64,000 nucleotides of DNA, from assembly GCF_000972845.2 (NCBI RefSeq), contig NC_040027.1, positions 10,717,760-10,781,759 of the forward strand, written 5' to 3'. The position numbers and the translations under genes were made by a program. This DNA is from Larimichthys crocea. Taxonomy: Eukaryota; Chordata; Actinopteri; Sciaenidae. The notes beneath the pieces were generated by a model, which saw only the letters and a list, made by a program, of their open reading frames with translations, ran no database searches and had not been told where the DNA came from. Shown here one piece after another: positions 13,743-28,299 of the stretch. Within the stretch, counting starts at the first letter, position 1. Each line of letters opens with the position of its first letter.

Positions 13743-13798
13743 CAATCAACATACAGCTGTTCAAATGGTGTTTGTGTGTCTGTGTGAGAGAGTTTCAC

Positions 13799-13960
13799 CT
13801 GTGCCACAGCCACTTGTGTCTGCTGCTGCTGCTGCTGGAGCTGCTGTTGCAGCAGCTGGATCTGGTGATGGACAGACAGGGGGGCACCTGGTGGCAGCGT
13901 GCCCGACGCAGGGAGCAGCATCCTGGGGCTGGATATCAGCAGAGAGGCCTCCTCTGACGC
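13799..13960 (-). CDS. nos1ap: nos1ap exon, Ser/Pro and poly-Q segment (54 codons)
   Basis: This 162-bp exon has acceptor CTCTGCTGTCAG and donor CAG|GTGAAA, and both borders are in phase 0. It encodes ASEEASLLISSPRMLLPAS, then a Pro/Gly stretch, then HHQIQLLQQQLQQQQQQTQ and VAVAQ. Human NOS1AP has the same SPRMLLP and LLQQ...QQQTQVAVAQ landmarks in the same order (from memory), with divergence between them. The six-Gln run is coded by six consecutive CAG codons (13820-13837). The Gln/Leu-rich end probably extends the coiled coil encoded by the next exon. Because it is symmetric, the exon could be skipped without a frameshift. Confidence 0.95.
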
Positions 13961-16838
13961 CTGACAGCAGAGAGAGGAGAGAGAAGTCGACATTTAGTGA
14001 CATTAAAGAGATATTCACAATCCGATTTTTACTTATTTATTTACAACCTTTCATGTGAATGAGAATGTCTGATTCTAAATCTACGATATCATTTTTCAAA
14101 GCTCGAGTTCACAAAAACTTACAAGGTCGAGGATGCAAATACACCGAAAAGAAGATAAGAAATGAATAATGAATAAATAACTATAATCAGGACAAGCAGC
14201 AGCAGCAGCATCAATGATATGCCTTACAGAACAAGTCGCCATCAAAACAAGAATCTGAATTTGAAATGTACAATCGCTGATTAGTTGCATCAGAGCGGCG
14301 CTGAGAATGCAGATCAGCAGCACTCAAACACTCCACTCGAAACGATAATGAGATTTGGGACTCAATTCTCCTGCACCGACATACACGTTGTGCCTTTTTC
14401 CATCATTCAATCAGTCAGAAATATTTCATCTTATGGAGATGTGGTGCTTGGCGAAGCATCGGCTCCATTTGGTCTTTGAGGGTAATTATGAAGTCAAAGC
14501 CTGGCAACACCTGAAAGTGGGGAAATGTGTCTGATGTTCCAAAGTGGCTCGGTCCAGAGTACAGCTCCTTGGATTGGCCAACAAAAACACAAGTCTTCAA
14601 GCTTCACAGCTGGTATGGAGAACAAGAAAACACCAGCTCTATTCAGCCCACACAGGATGTTTGTTGGCCTTCCTATGACGCACATTTGGCCATTCAATGT
14701 CGAGAAACCAGTGAGGGATCGTGAGCATGTCGCTGCCAACTGGTCTGGCTAACTGAGAGAAAAGAAAAGTGAGATTGTGATCGTTTGTAGATGTCCTTTA
14801 ACGAGCTGTCAGGTTTATGTGCTTCTATGCAAGGCCCGCTTCTGAGATGCTTCTGAAACCAGCTACAATGGGCCCAATGCAGTTTAAAATATTCACTAGA
14901 ATGGCCGCAATTACCTCCGTGCTCCGCATCCGTGCCCGGTGGAATAACAGGGGTTACAGTGAGTGACAGGCACAGGCTGACAGCCCTTCTTCTACAGACT
15001 TAATAGACTGATGACCTTCACCCAGCCTCCAACACTTTGTTGATGCCTTTACGCACAAAGATCCAAACATGTAACCCATGAAGTGGGCAACAATCTATTT
15101 TCCTGAAGTGGATAACTGCATATTTTGTTCCATCAAATAGTTTTTAGAGAGATTAGAGTGGCTCCACGGTAAGTGAGTATGTCGTGTGTATCAGAGTGCT
15201 TTTAAGACACGCGTTGGGAATAATAAGTGGTTTTTGTTTTTGTCGCATGAAACCGAGCCGGCATTGTGATGCAAGAAAATGAAGTGCAACACAATCCAAC
15301 ATAAAGTTGATGCAATAACAAGAACGATGCAGATAGAGAAAGTGGATATTGGATAGTGGATAGTGAACATATTAAAGCTCTAATGTTGTTCTTGTAAAGT
15401 TCTGGCTGCATAATAACTAAATGAAATGTGTATTGCTGGCTTTACGTCTTCTTCAGGCTTCTGCCGGCGTCACCTGCATTTGATACATTTTCACGGCTGC
15501 CAAGTCTTGAACAACGAGGTTGCTGACTGATACCAAACTATGTCAAACCACTAACAGGAGACGCAAGATGCTTCAAAGTGACTGAAGTCACGGCGCCGGC
15601 TGTGGTCTGCAAACAAGTCGGCACCTGATTAAATTGAACCTGAACCTGCCTTGAGGAATCGATGCCAAAGCGCTTCACCATCTGTCTCTCCTTAAGCACT
15701 TTCTGGCGACACACAGACAATGAGGCACACACACTCTCCATGAGAGGAATATATGACTGATGGCCTGTCTGTGCTGGATCTTTTAGGTTAATGAGAGGAA
15801 ATTATCCAAGCTGACAGGTTGTTTGGTGCCATCGCGTAATGAATCTTGAAGTGCGTCCTCAAAAGAGACACATCTTTCACCTTTTTTGTCGCAGAGGCTA
15901 CTCACAGACGCCTGAAACGACAGTGCTAAGAGAGGGATCACTGCTTTATCTCCCAAACAGCGAGTTTGTCAGGCAAAACGGGAACGTTCAGCAACCGGAA
16001 GAGTGAGGACGATGATTCAGCAGTCAGAATAACAGAGAGGAGAAATGGTGACACTGGCTGGCACTGTGGATACGGCAGCGACTCTCAATTACAGAGCAAC
16101 TGTAAGGAAAGACAGACATAAACAGACTGTCAGCAGCGGCTGAGTGTGATACAACACAGATGGAGGAGAGATCTTTCTCTGAAACACATCTGAGCGCTCA
16201 TCTCCAACGTTATCACAGAAACAAAACACACTCCCACTCTTGTAACAATGTTAGTTTAACCAAAAAACACTTCCATACAAGTATTTACATACACTGGAGT
16301 ACAATAGCAGAGATTTCCGCGGTATCTGTATGAACAGTTTTGGGTAGTGCAATAATTATTTAGGACTTGAAGACAAAATGAAAAGCCAGAGATGAGGGAG
16401 ATGCAATATAACGAGGATAACAGTGCAAACTTTCAAACAATCTCTGCTGGAAGACGTCCACGGTGTTGCTTTCGGTTGTTCAACATGATTCATTGTGTCA
16501 AGATTGGAATTAAAAGCGCTCACGTCCCACACAGCCGGCGAATCACTGTGTGAAGTGCGTGTGAATGTTGGATTTTGGACAATTACACAAATGGTCGGAC
16601 ACCTAATCAGACGTTGGAAAGCTGTCTTAGTCTCCTTTGGCTAATTTATTGGAACGTAGACAGTACTATCAAATCTCAGGGCTCTCATTAACACCCCCGT
16701 AAGAGACTTAAACAGCTGTTTCCAAAAAAAAAAAAAGCCAAAATAAGCGTAGAGTGTATGCGTAGACCAACTGCCCAGATGGCTCCGAGCAGAAGTGAAA
16801 TATTTGCTGCCTGCTGGTCACAAATCTTGTCTTGCATA

Positions 16839-17074
16839 TTTAAAAGGTTCCAGTGTGTAGAATTTAATGGCATCTAGTCGTGGTGGAGATTCGGATTGCA
16901 ACCGACTGAAAAACCTACAGCGTCTGTGAAACCTGTAAAGTATCGATATAGAGTCAGTGTTTGGTTTGTGAGGACCTGCTCCTTCTGTAGATTTCAATTT
17001 CAGCTGATTTTACATTAATGAAAACATAGTTTTGAATCATTTCTGTCAAAAGATGTTACACAATGCACCTTTAA
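16839..17074 (+). repeat. MITE with TTAAAGG(T)CCAGTGTGTAG termini, copy a
   Basis: The left end reads TTTAAAAGGTTCCAGTGTGTAG-like and the right end reads ATGTTACACAATGCACCTTTAA, so the ends are imperfect inverted repeats. Inside are GGCATCTAGTCGTGG, GATTGCAACCGACTGAA and AGAGTCAGTGTTTGGTTTG, all in the order known for a very common teleost non-autonomous DNA repeat. Confidence 0.75.
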
Positions 17075-17490
17075 CTGCATTTTAAAGAAGCAGCCAAAAT
17101 ATATAAAGTGTCCATGAAACATCAAGGTGGCGGTGGGCATTTCCCCCCTCCGGGGTAAACAGATTTCTGAAATATGTCACCTTGTGTTGACCTATAATTA
17201 CAGCACACCCTTGAGCCGATCGCCCAAACATCTATGAAGATTGGAAGCGTGGTGCCTGCAGGAGCGACAACAGGAGCGAGAAAGGGCGACGACATATCAT
17301 AAAATGTCATAAAGGATGTTTAATAGAGCCGTTTAGTGGATGGAGATTACTGATGAGCACCACATTTGTAAGCTTTTTGGGTATCGGGAAGTAAAAAGTC
17401 TATTCATAAAAAAAAGCCTGAGCGGTGATGAGAGCCATCAATTTTTCAAAGTTGGTTAACTTGAAGATGTCACGCAGGGCGAATGAAGTG

Positions 17491-17516
17491 AGATGATGGA
17501 TGGATGGATGGATGAA
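17491..17516 (+). repeat. (GATG)n microsatellite
   Basis: Tandem GATG units are visible, about six copies. Confidence 0.85.
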
Positions 17517-20500
17517 AACGATTCACAGTGATCAATTTTTAATTCTGAGAGACAAGTATTGAATCCAGTATGACTGCTTGAACACAAATATGCCCGCACA
17601 CACACTTTCACACGGTCTCCAACAGCGGTTTGAGGAGTGAGGACTTGCATATTCAAACACCGTTTGAGCCTCCCCGTACTTTGTTTACTGTACAGAATGA
17701 GGACCATCAATCCGTCAAATCCTGAAGTTGTTTTCCAAAGTCGAACCCAATTACACAAGACGGCAGAGAAGGATACTGAAAGTGAGCGGGGGAGTTAAAG
17801 ACGATGGAGGAAAAACGGCCTACCACTGAAATTCCTCATGATAACTGCTGGAGTCTGGGCTGCCAGAGGGAGGTTCAGCTATTACCGTCTAATTCCCACA
17901 CATACACATGCTAATACAGGCTCTTAGCAGGCAGCTGGAGTCTCCCTTTATCTTTCAGCCTTCCGTTATACCCACTGAGAGACAGAAAGAGTCGAGGAAG
18001 AGACCAGGGAAGGAAAAGATGGCTTTGAAAAAGGAAAGGGGAAAAGGAGACAGAAAGGAAACTAAAGACAGATGACACGGGATAAAGGAAGTCTTTATTT
18101 CTCTTCCTCCAGCTGTGATTACACTCCCCTCCCACACACACAGACAGACGCACATACACAGAGGCAATAAAACACCAAGAGGTTAGACAGGGTCTGGCTT
18201 TCTTTACCGCTGACAGCCTTAGCTACAGATTTACAACTTTATCAAGGGCTCTTGAGAAAAAACCTGAGAGATCACTCTCCTGCCTGTGATATCAGATCAC
18301 ACCATCGACTCTAACAGTCATTATACGGCAGTAAAAGTATAGCAGAGAAAAAAGGTCTCGTTCACATCAAGTGTTCACATTAAGCCTTGAAATCCTTGGG
18401 TTAAAGTTTTCCTCTTTCTATGAATAAATCACTTAATAGAATATTTCCCGACCAAGCAGCACATTTATAAGCAGGGAGGCAAATTATGATCTCGATGATA
18501 GAAGCAAGCACTGCTGTCGATTTAAGATTTGTGGCACCAAACTGTGCCCGTAAAGTACGACAGTAAGTCAGCCATTTGGAGAATATTTTCCAGAGGCAGG
18601 CTTGGATTTTTGCGTGCCTTAAAATAAATCCAACTTACGTAAAGGTAATCGATTCTGCAGAAAGATTGTTGAGTCTCATTCCCAGGTCATCCAATACAGA
18701 TGGCTTTGGGTTACCGATGTGTGATTGGCTAAAGTCTCCGGTCACGGGCTAGGTTTTCTGATAACAGAGCCAAGAGGAGGTGGAGACTTGAATTACAACA
18801 TACTGAAAGGTTATTACGGAATATTCGACCAATAACGCCAAAAATACACTGCCTACCACGACTATAATCAATAGTTTCACATTAAAAACAGATCAGGTGA
18901 CTACTCGTATGTAAAAAGAGATGCAGGTTTCCTCAGCTCTGCAAAGCGTTTCTTGACTTATTGTTTCGGTTTTCCTGCTCACTGTTCTCCTGGTTCAGTC
19001 TCACTGATCTCGTGGCGTCGTTTCCGTCTGCGGCCGGCATCTGTTTTCCAGTGAAAAACTAAAATCTAAAAACTCCATCTGTCCTGCACTGAATGCCAGA
19101 CAGAAAAAGTTAGTGACTAGCAGGTAAAACAGAGTGGAGCATTTGGCATTTCCCTCAGGAACTGGTGGAGACCGATCTCAGAGGTGAGAGGGAATATTTG
19201 ACTTTTAGACAGGCAGTCGCAAAACTCTAAACGGCTTACTAACTAGTCTGCCATACTAACTGGAAGACGATCATCAGTTCTTGAGTTTTGAAGCTAACCA
19301 GCACGGTATATCAGGGAGCTACAGTACGGGCCTTTACCTGTGAGTTATGGGTAAGAAAAGCTTTGCTTTCTGCACTGTGCTCCTTAAATACAAGACATTA
19401 TGTGGCTGCACTGCATTCTGGTCTCTTGAGGGCACTAACCGATTCTTAAGCACTTTCTGATATAAGAACTGTTGCCACATTCAGAGGTTTCTCATCATGA
19501 TTTGTGTGATCTTTGTCCAGTTATTTGGGGGGAATATCAAAAGGGGACAACACTCTACAGAACCACAACGTATCCTCTCATATACGGACTGTGCAGTGGC
19601 ACCAATAAATATTGTTTTTATTTAACGTTGTTGGTGGATTTTTATATTTAGAGATGATATTCACGCAAAAGCTCAGCATGTGGTTAGTTCTGGACTTCCC
19701 AGTGTTAACAGGCAACAGGCACTGTCTGCCACAGTCTGCCGCTGACCAAAAATATCATGTGGCACGGTTGTGTAACCTTTCAGATAAGGCCTTTCCATTC
19801 CTTCTGCAGTTTCCATTGACTCTTTCCCATTTTAACACCGAGATGACGTCTGTTTTCATGCACAGTCCGGCTGGACTCACACAGCTCGTTAAAGGACATC
19901 TACAAATTGGAGGGTTTCTCTGGCCTTGTATTATCTAAGCTGCCTTTGTTGCCCTTTCCCCCGTACCCAGTATAGTTGTTGTCCAAGTAATTCTAAATGC
20001 CACTCTTGTTTCCCTAGCTAATGGTTTACTCATTTTTAATGATGCCATACGGGCAACAAAGTTTCTGGCTTTGCTTTGTACGTCTGTGAAATCAAAGCTG
20101 TGGTTCTTTGTCAGCACTCAGAGACACGTTGGCTTTGTTTTTCGAGGTGTCCAATCAGTTTCTCCTTTAGACCAAGGAACATCAGGGCGAATGCACTTAA
20201 TTATAATGCTCGGATAGAAACACAAACACTGATCCAGGTCTATATACTGTGTATGTTGCATGGATCTGCTTGTGAAGATGTCTGGAAATACAAACTCGTC
20301 GGATTGTAGGACTAACCGACCATTTCATAAGTTAACAACAAATCATGAGTACATGGTCCTGGATCAGGCAAATTTGATTAGTTTAGGGAAGAGCAACCAA
20401 GTTTCCCAGATCAGCTGTGTGTGCCTGTGCACTAAGGTTGGGCAATTGAACAAATATATCAGCTATCGGCGACTGGACGGTTTATTTGATCAAATTTCAT

Positions 20501-23500
20501 TTGGCTAATTTAACGTTTCTGCCTCTGAAGATCAAGTGAGAGCCGCTACTGAGCAACCTAATCATTCAGTCAGAATAATCTCACATCTAACTCAGTGGAT
20601 TAAGGATTTAATTTAGATTGGTCATTGTTGGAAAACTGGGGAGACTAACCAAGATGGTTCCGTTGAGTTTTGGTGTTCTGTTGAGTTTGAACCCAACCCT
20701 CATGTATGCCCATATTAACAAGTCAGATCTTGTTCAGGTATGCTTGTAAAATCACCACCTTTCTTTTGAACCTTGACTTAATGATATAAAGAGTCAATGT
20801 CAATTATAAAATATAATTTCTGTTGAGTGTGTTGTGTTGAAACTTGCAACTAGTTTTAGCAAGTTTCCTGTTACTCCCTATTTTCAGGTGTTAAACTGTC
20901 TATTCTGAGGAACCTTTAAAGGTTAATATCCCAGAGTTTAACAGCTGGACAGCTTTGGTGGATCAAACCCTAAAAGATGTTCATAATTCTCGGTTTCATG
21001 GGAGAAATGGAGTGGCACATTTCAGAACTCGAACATTCCTGGCACGAACAGGCTCGAGTTTGGAAAAAGATACTGAATGTCAGCACAAAGTGTGGGCTAA
21101 TGGAGTGGAAAGTCAAGTGATAGAGGGATGGAGAGAGAAATTGAGAAGGGAGAAACAAAGCAAAAAGTAAAAAGTGTGTGTGGGTTATTCCACTGGCTCA
21201 AATCAGTGGATCTGACTTTCACGAAAACATCTTGATCAAACTTGGACTGACTCAGCTCTGTCTGAGGTCAAAAGGTCACTGTTCATGGGATAATGCTGCT
21301 TGTGGTTTGTTATCAGCAGACAGCTCATAGGACAGCATTCCCATGTGCAAAGCTCAGGATGAAGTGCCTCCTACATGAGATGAATCCAGGTCAACATACC
21401 ACATGAGCAGATGTGCATGTACAAGAGCAGATGTGGACAGAATGTCGAATGCCAATGTCTGTACGATGACAGCATCTTTTGGCTACTGGCCTTGCGACTC
21501 CTCTCTGGCTGGCAAGTCGTATCACAACTTAACAAGTCCACACATACATACACACCCTCACACACACAAACACACACACACTTCGAAATCAAATCATCAG
21601 ACCACAAGGCTATCAGGAGAAACCCCAGCAGGGGAAAAACTTGGACCTCATCTCTCCAATACAGACGGGTCAAGCAATATTCTCACACAAAGTCATCGAG
21701 TTTGCAGTGAGTGAAAAGCAGAGAGACAGTATTTTTTTTTATTACCTGGTTGTGTGCGGAGAGTATTGAAAAGATAAGTCTCTGTCTTGTCGAGGCTGCC
21801 GAGGAGACAACCAGAGAGAAAAAAAAGGCCAAGTGTGTTCTGGTTCCTGAGGTAAAGAGGTCGAGAGTTAAGGCTGAGGAGAAGTGGATGTTGTTGTTAG
21901 CTGTGGATAAAAGAGTAGAGGAAGACGAGAGGCTGTTTTAAAAAAAAACATATAAGAATAATGGGCATTGTTCTCCCTCATTACAATCTATGAATATGTA
22001 AATGTGTTGAACACGAGACGCCTCCGGTGTGGATGCTTCATCACACACGTCTAATCTAATTGAGATTTAAAGCAATTTAAGGTAAGCGCAGAAGAACTTT
22101 GACCCCTCCAACAGATGAAGAAGAAAACAGAGTCTGTACATCGTTCTGCACGGCGGAGTGACTTTACAATAAACAAAATACAGAGAGCATTCAGTCAAAA
22201 TAAAAGATAGTTTTTGTGGATTGATGATAAGATATCTTTGTGTCGATACAGAGGATCACTCACCACCAAAAGAAAAACTTACTTAAATTATCATTAACAA
22301 ATAAACACAGAGAGACTCAACATATTCTTTCCAGTCCAGATGATTCATCATTTATTGTATGCAACCTCCCACAGTTATGTTGTTACAGTAGATAATGATA
22401 AAATATATATATGAAGGACAGTTGACAATAAAATATGCAAATGTGCCAATCGACTGAAACGACATTTGGCAAGTTAAAAAGAGACAGGAAGCAGCTCTCG
22501 GCGACGTTACAACACTTTCAACTTTGTCTGCAGCACATGTAGCGAGCAGCGTCACAGCCGAGCACGCGGTGTTGCAGAGTTAACGGCGTCACAGTAAGTT
22601 GCTGTCACGTCACTCGTGATCATCACGTCTGTTTAAAATGTCAGCGAGGCAGCAGAAGTATCGCCTATTTTCTGAGACAGACAGATCTCACAGTGTCGCA
22701 TCCCTAAATATGATATCATGATATTTTGCTGTATCTTACATGTAAGTTTAAAACATAACATTAGGGCATAACGACAGCTCGGACAAACACTCGTCCTGCC
22801 TCTTCTGCCCTGTTTGCTCTTGAAATCCAAGATTATGTCTAATCCACATGGGTAATAACATGTTATATCGTTATGCAGATATGACTTTATTTATATGATG
22901 TTATGTGAAAGTATTGAAAGCCTTTTAGCTTTTAGAGGTGTTTCTTTGATTTTATGATTAAAACTGATAAAATTCAGAAATAATGTTCACAGACAGACCT
23001 TATGATCTTTGGTCTTTATCTCTGTGAAATTATAAAAACGTCTAAGTGAAGCATTATCCAATATTTGAGTGAGTAAAGAGAATAAGATAAGAGGAACATA
23101 GTGTCTTTTCTGCATATATTTTCAGTATAATCATCTCCTCTGCATACACTTACTGTCATCCTAACGCGTGCTTTCAGGCAAACGAGTGTGCGAGCACACT
23201 GACTGCATTCTAGGAGTTTGTTCCTTGTCTAACCTTTTCTTCGTCTAACACCTTTCTTCTTGGCGCTGCAGCGTGTTTTCTAGACTCTGTGTAATGTCTG
23301 TCAACAAATCCGTTTCCGACTCACACAAACAAGAAAACTGTGATTTCTTCCATTTCGCGTTGAACACAACTTCCTCCTCACACCTCCGAAGCTCCTTCCT
23401 CACACTTCATCATTGCACAGCTGTCCCGAGGTCAGGTAACCAATCAAACGTGTGAAAGCAGCATCCAGGATGTTTACGGTTTCGCACGATAAAAGCACTC

Positions 23501-25082
23501 AGCGGTGCACCGTGCTCATGTTTTATAGTGCATTCATAGTTAATGTCATGTGTAGTTAATGTCTGTTTGCATACGAGCTGTGAAAATGCCATTCATATTA
23601 ATCTTGAGTCCTGGATTACTGGATCAGGGTGTCGAACAGTGACGAACTTGGGCTGCATGGATAGATTATGTGACACCAGCTGCACAAAGTCTTTCAGTCT
23701 CTGGCATTGGGTGACATTTACGAACCGTGGCGCTCAGGTGATGTTCAAACACTGCATCAGTATTTATGAAGAGAAGCTGTCTGAACCTCTGAACTTCAAA
23801 GCTTTCAGCTGCAGCAGATCCACACGGGCTCTCCTCCGCACAGATATTAAGATAAATATACTAAATATCACAGAGAAACCATCAAAGGAAACCTGAGATC
23901 GAGATGGAGATGCATTTTAATGATATGGTACTCTCTGTATGCTCTACAGCTGTAATATAAAGGTAACAAAAACGAACTAACTAACTTCTGAATCATTTTC
24001 TAGACGTTTCCCGAAGAAAATTTGATACAAAAATCTTAATTCAAACCAAAGTAAATGTTCGTTCATGCACAGATTACATAGTTCTTTTAAAACAATATCT
24101 TGGAAACTGTTGAATATATCTGAGCGATAAGAGCCAACGAGCCGTGCTTTGAGGCACGAACCGACGTGAAAATTATAGAGCTGTAAAATAAAGTGCTTCT
24201 TAGCAGATACGAGCAAAAAACAACACACAATCAGGACACGCTAACTTTTCAATGACACTCTGTGACTTTCCAACAATGCAGTCACTTCTAACAGAGGCTC
24301 TGACACAGGAGGCCTCATGACCTTTTGCACTCCCTGGCCTGTGCCCGTCGCGTCCCATCAGCGATCCGTCCATGTTAGGTCGCGCTCCTAATTTGAAGTC
24401 TGAAACAACTGAGGCGTGCTAATGATGGGATGAGAGGAGGGGGGGACAAAAAAGAAAAGAAAAAAGGAAGCGTGCTGTGAGTGGAGTGCTGCCTGTAGGG
24501 CTACACTCATGGATCAGAGTGTTTACACCTGCATGACAGCATCTGAAAGCGGGCCAGAGGCAAAAACTTCTGTCAGAGCCTCGCTTTATTTTATGAAGAA
24601 GACACGATGTCCTTCTCTCTCTCTCTCTTTGTCGGATATTCTGAATTCTGAATGAGATGCTTATAAACACAAGATTTATGTAAGAGGGAGTTTTACGGCT
24701 TTGAAATCATCTGGTCGTTTTTTTTCGAGCACAGCGTTATCTCACTTTTTACTGAAACCATCGACGAGCATCTGTCTCCGCCAAAGTACGTCCTCTCCAA
24801 ATGTGTAAAACGCACTTATCTAAACTGTGACTCGTCCTTCCAATTGGAAGGTTCAAAAGTAACCGTCTCCACTCGACCCCACGGACACGGAGCCCCGAGG
24901 TAGGATTGATGTGAGCTCCCCGAGTCCCTCGGGAACGTTTGAACGCAGGCCGCCGAGGGATTTGTCAGTCTAACGGGAGCTGACAGGAAGAGAATGAACT
25001 TTAACACTCACAGGCTGCTTTCCCTTTCATGAGCTTCCAGAGAAACCCTGTAGTGAATCAAATCCCCTCCCCGCTCGGGAAA

Positions 25083-25084
<2 letters not shown>

Positions 25085-25119
<35 letters not shown>
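25085..25119 (+). repeat. (CA)n microsatellite
   Basis: About 17 consecutive CA units, with further shorter CA runs downstream near 25177-25188 and 25337-25362. Confidence 0.95.
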
Positions 25120-25125
<6 letters not shown>

Positions 25126-26925
25126 GTTGTGTAATAAAAATGCATACACATGGGCGCGAACCGAAAGGCGCACAAACACACACACACACTATTCAATGTT
25201 ACCTTCCTCCCCCTGTCCCTCCGCATTCCCATTTAATCTGTCAAGCTGTTAAGAGTGACAAATGCGCTGAAGGAAACAAATCGAAAGGAATACATTCAGT
25301 ACATGTACATGCCGAAACAGCTACACAAACCGTAACACACACACACACACACGCACAGGCACACACTTCCTCCAATGACCTGAGAATAGAGGTCGTCGCC
25401 GAGAGCTCGTTGTTTCAGTGATTTCACGCCGTGTTGCTTTCAATCAAGGGGCTGTAATGAAAAGTCTCATAACTCTAACGTTAATGGGACTGTTAAACAC
25501 GTGAACAGTCTGGGTTTGTAGGGTCTCCGAGTCACCATGCGGAGAGTTAACAGGTATGTCGGAGCCTGAAGTGACATAACAGTACTCGTTTGTGTCTTGA
25601 TGAGAGGTTTCATACACTCTGGCCTCGAGTGTCGCCTCACAGCTTGTCTGTTTAATTATTTACAGTTAATTGAGGCTGCCTGAGGAATTACCCAGAGTTA
25701 ACGACAGATCGGGGCTTTTCCTTTTTTGACATTTTCACTGGGAAGCTGAAAAAAAGAACATGAAGAACTGCAAAAACAAAAACTTTCCTTTGAATTAGCT
25801 TCGGTGCCGTCTGACCAGCAGAGAACAGGACTAATGCGAGGCTGCTCATGTTGGCAGACATGAGCTGAGATAATTGCTTCTCAGGCTGCAGCTTCTCTTG
25901 CGCCCAGTGATGAATCTTGATTTTTGGTATCTGGTAAAAGAGCAGCTGCATGAACCACGCAGTCACTGTTTATTAAGAAAGTATCGTCACAATATATGAA
26001 TTAAAGTGTAATGAATACTAGCTTCAATAAAACTTGAGTGTGGCTCATCTTTCTGTCCTGTTTCAAACAAAATATGTTAATATACTACTAATCCTCTTTG
26101 ACGAATGCAACGAGGAAGAATCGACATGTATCCATCCTGTAAGAACTGTTCATAAATCCGTATATGAAACCTGTTCACTCAGAGGCAAACAGCCGGGCTG
26201 CAAAGCATCGACTGCCTGAGCTCTCTTCAAGAATTCAGTTTCTTGGTGGTCTCGATGTAATAAATCAAGAAAATGGAGGAAGAATAAAAAAAATAAATAA
26301 ATCATACTCTTTTTACCTTTGCACCTCTGCACACTGAGTTAGCTGCCGTGTAAACGGGGCACTGTTGTTGAGATTGTGGATTTCAGAAAGGTAAAAGCGG
26401 TTGCAGTCCCCTGGTTCTGCTGTCGGAAAGTGAGTTTCAGGAGCTGTTAAAAGATCCGATAAGCAACTTATTTGAAGCAAACGGAGACTGTTGGGCCGCT
26501 AAAACACTTTTATACACTCATAGAAAGATTGTTGAGTTTGGTTAAATGTTTTAAAAAGTGTTGACTGTTCCAATACAGAAACAAAACCATTATCTTTGCC
26601 TACATGAAACACTGAACTGTTCAACACGCCTTAGTTACCAGTGATGATATAACGAATGATATAAATTCATATTAATACAGAGACCAAACAAAAAAGGAGA
26701 CTGCCTGGATAAAAGAGAGCAAGAAAGTTGGACTACCTGATAATTGTCTGTTTTTACTTTACTTACGTAGCATATAGCCAAACTCTGCTCAGTAAACAAG
26801 CATTTTTAAATACTTTGGACTCATGAGTTTGTATGAATTCAGACTTTTCACAAACCACCATCATGATGTGGTTATTTCCTCATAGTTTTGACTCATTTAG
26901 TGCAACCAAATCACAGAAAAATCTG

Positions 26926-27073
26926 TTTATTTTTGGGTTCACGCCGCTGTAATGTTCATGAGCGAGTTCACAGCGGTTCATAGTTTGAATTTTTTGCATC
27001 AAGAGTTGGAGGAGATGAAATGTTGCCTCCTATTTTATGGTGCATGTGGCCGGGAATTAAAACTGCTTATTAA
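26926..27073 (+). repeat. dispersed repeat, partner of the copy near 63.7 kb
   Basis: Starts TTTATTTTTGGGTTCACGCC, continues with GCGAGTTCACAGCGGTTCA, and ends GGAGATGAAATGTTGCCTCC and GGCCGGGAATTA. The same blocks in the same order occur at 63686-63976. Further on, TTTAAAGGAGTCATG at 27217-27231 is the reverse complement of the end of the 63.7-kb copy. Confidence 0.65.
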
Positions 27074-28299
27074 TGTGGCTGAACTATGTTTTTTTTCTGC
27101 TGACCCCGAACAAGCAATGCTGAGCTCTGTTTCTGTGTCAGGATCCTTGTCTGCTTGTCACGCTGACCACCGTCTGCTGTAGGTAACACACTGACTCTGA
27201 AGAACATCCAACTCTCTTTAAAGGAGTCATGGTTGCAATTTCTCTAAATAGACTGTAAACAGAATAAATAATTGTTGTAATAAAAGTATATTTCACCGTA
27301 AAATGAAGCACTGAATGAAAATGAGCCTTCTATCCTTGTCCACTGCTGTCCTCTCTCACTAAGCAAGGCCAAGCAGAGGGAAGCAATAAAAAAATAAAAA
27401 CAGAATAAAAGGATTATGATACTCCAATGTTGCCAACTTGATGCAGAGCCCAAGGTCTCAAGCCAAAGAGTCGGGTAATAAACATCACCGGCACCCTCTC
27501 TCTGCCCTCATCGCGGCGTATCGTCCTCCCACTTCTGCCTCAAACGAAATACACAATTACACCCTTGCGAACTGCTGGAAATCCAAGTAAACAACAGCTA
27601 CGACGCCGCTGAGCCAGACGGCAGCGCTCACACACCTCCAGTCAGGCCGCAGAGCCTTTCTCTGGTTACACAGACTGTTGGTGGCGGGTTTCCGCGGGGC
27701 CGGAGAGCAGACGCTCTGACTGGGCTGTATCAAATCTCTAACACTATGACGCCCCCACGAACACGAAGACATAAACTTGCATGACTAGCGTGGTACTCTC
27801 AGAGCTCAGCTGCCAACATACTGATGACAGCTTCTGAATGGAAACCAAGCGGTCGGAGCTATTTCTATGCTCATGCCGTACATACACGCAGACTTGTGGT
27901 GTTAACTCGATTTAAGTGGTGGTTAATGCAGGCACAAATATTTAAATCAAAGTGGAATAAAAAAAGTCATAAAGCTAGGAAATCTGAAAGCTTGTGTAAA
28001 CTTTGAATTTCCACTGTTACTCCTGGGTCAGTCTGACCTGGACTGACTGAACAGATATTTGATTTCCTGCCAGCTGCTCAAGCCTGAACCTGAACTGAGA
28101 TTTTGGTGCACAGACATGTCTTTACAGCCGTCCTCGGGGGAGATCTGACTCCCAAATTCTAACATGAACATTCTTGCAACATTTATTTTGTTATTCTTTT
28201 GGCTTTTATAACACAGTAACGAAATGAGATTAAATGAGAGAAGACAAAGCGGGCACGTTACATTCACGGTTCATGGTCGGTGCCTTAACCTCGGGGACT

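Larger units (their letters stand above)
2176..13798 (-). other. intron between poly-Q and coiled-coil exons
   Basis: This intron is 11.6 kb. It contains two copies of a TGCAGC-ended MITE (about 10125-10350 and 13575-13742), a purine-rich tract at 9540-9790, a short (GA)n near 8660, a (GT)n near 12515, and poly-T runs near 3545 and 8977. Short ORFs on both strands show no recognisable domain, splice context or conserved-looking composition. The rest looks like ordinary intronic sequence. Confidence 0.85.

Noticed and set aside
13732..14058. Several ORFs on both strands over the poly-Q exon
   Set aside because: These are alternative frames of the CAG/CTG-rich exon, giving poly-Ala or poly-Leu by frame shift; only the minus frame matches NOS1AP.
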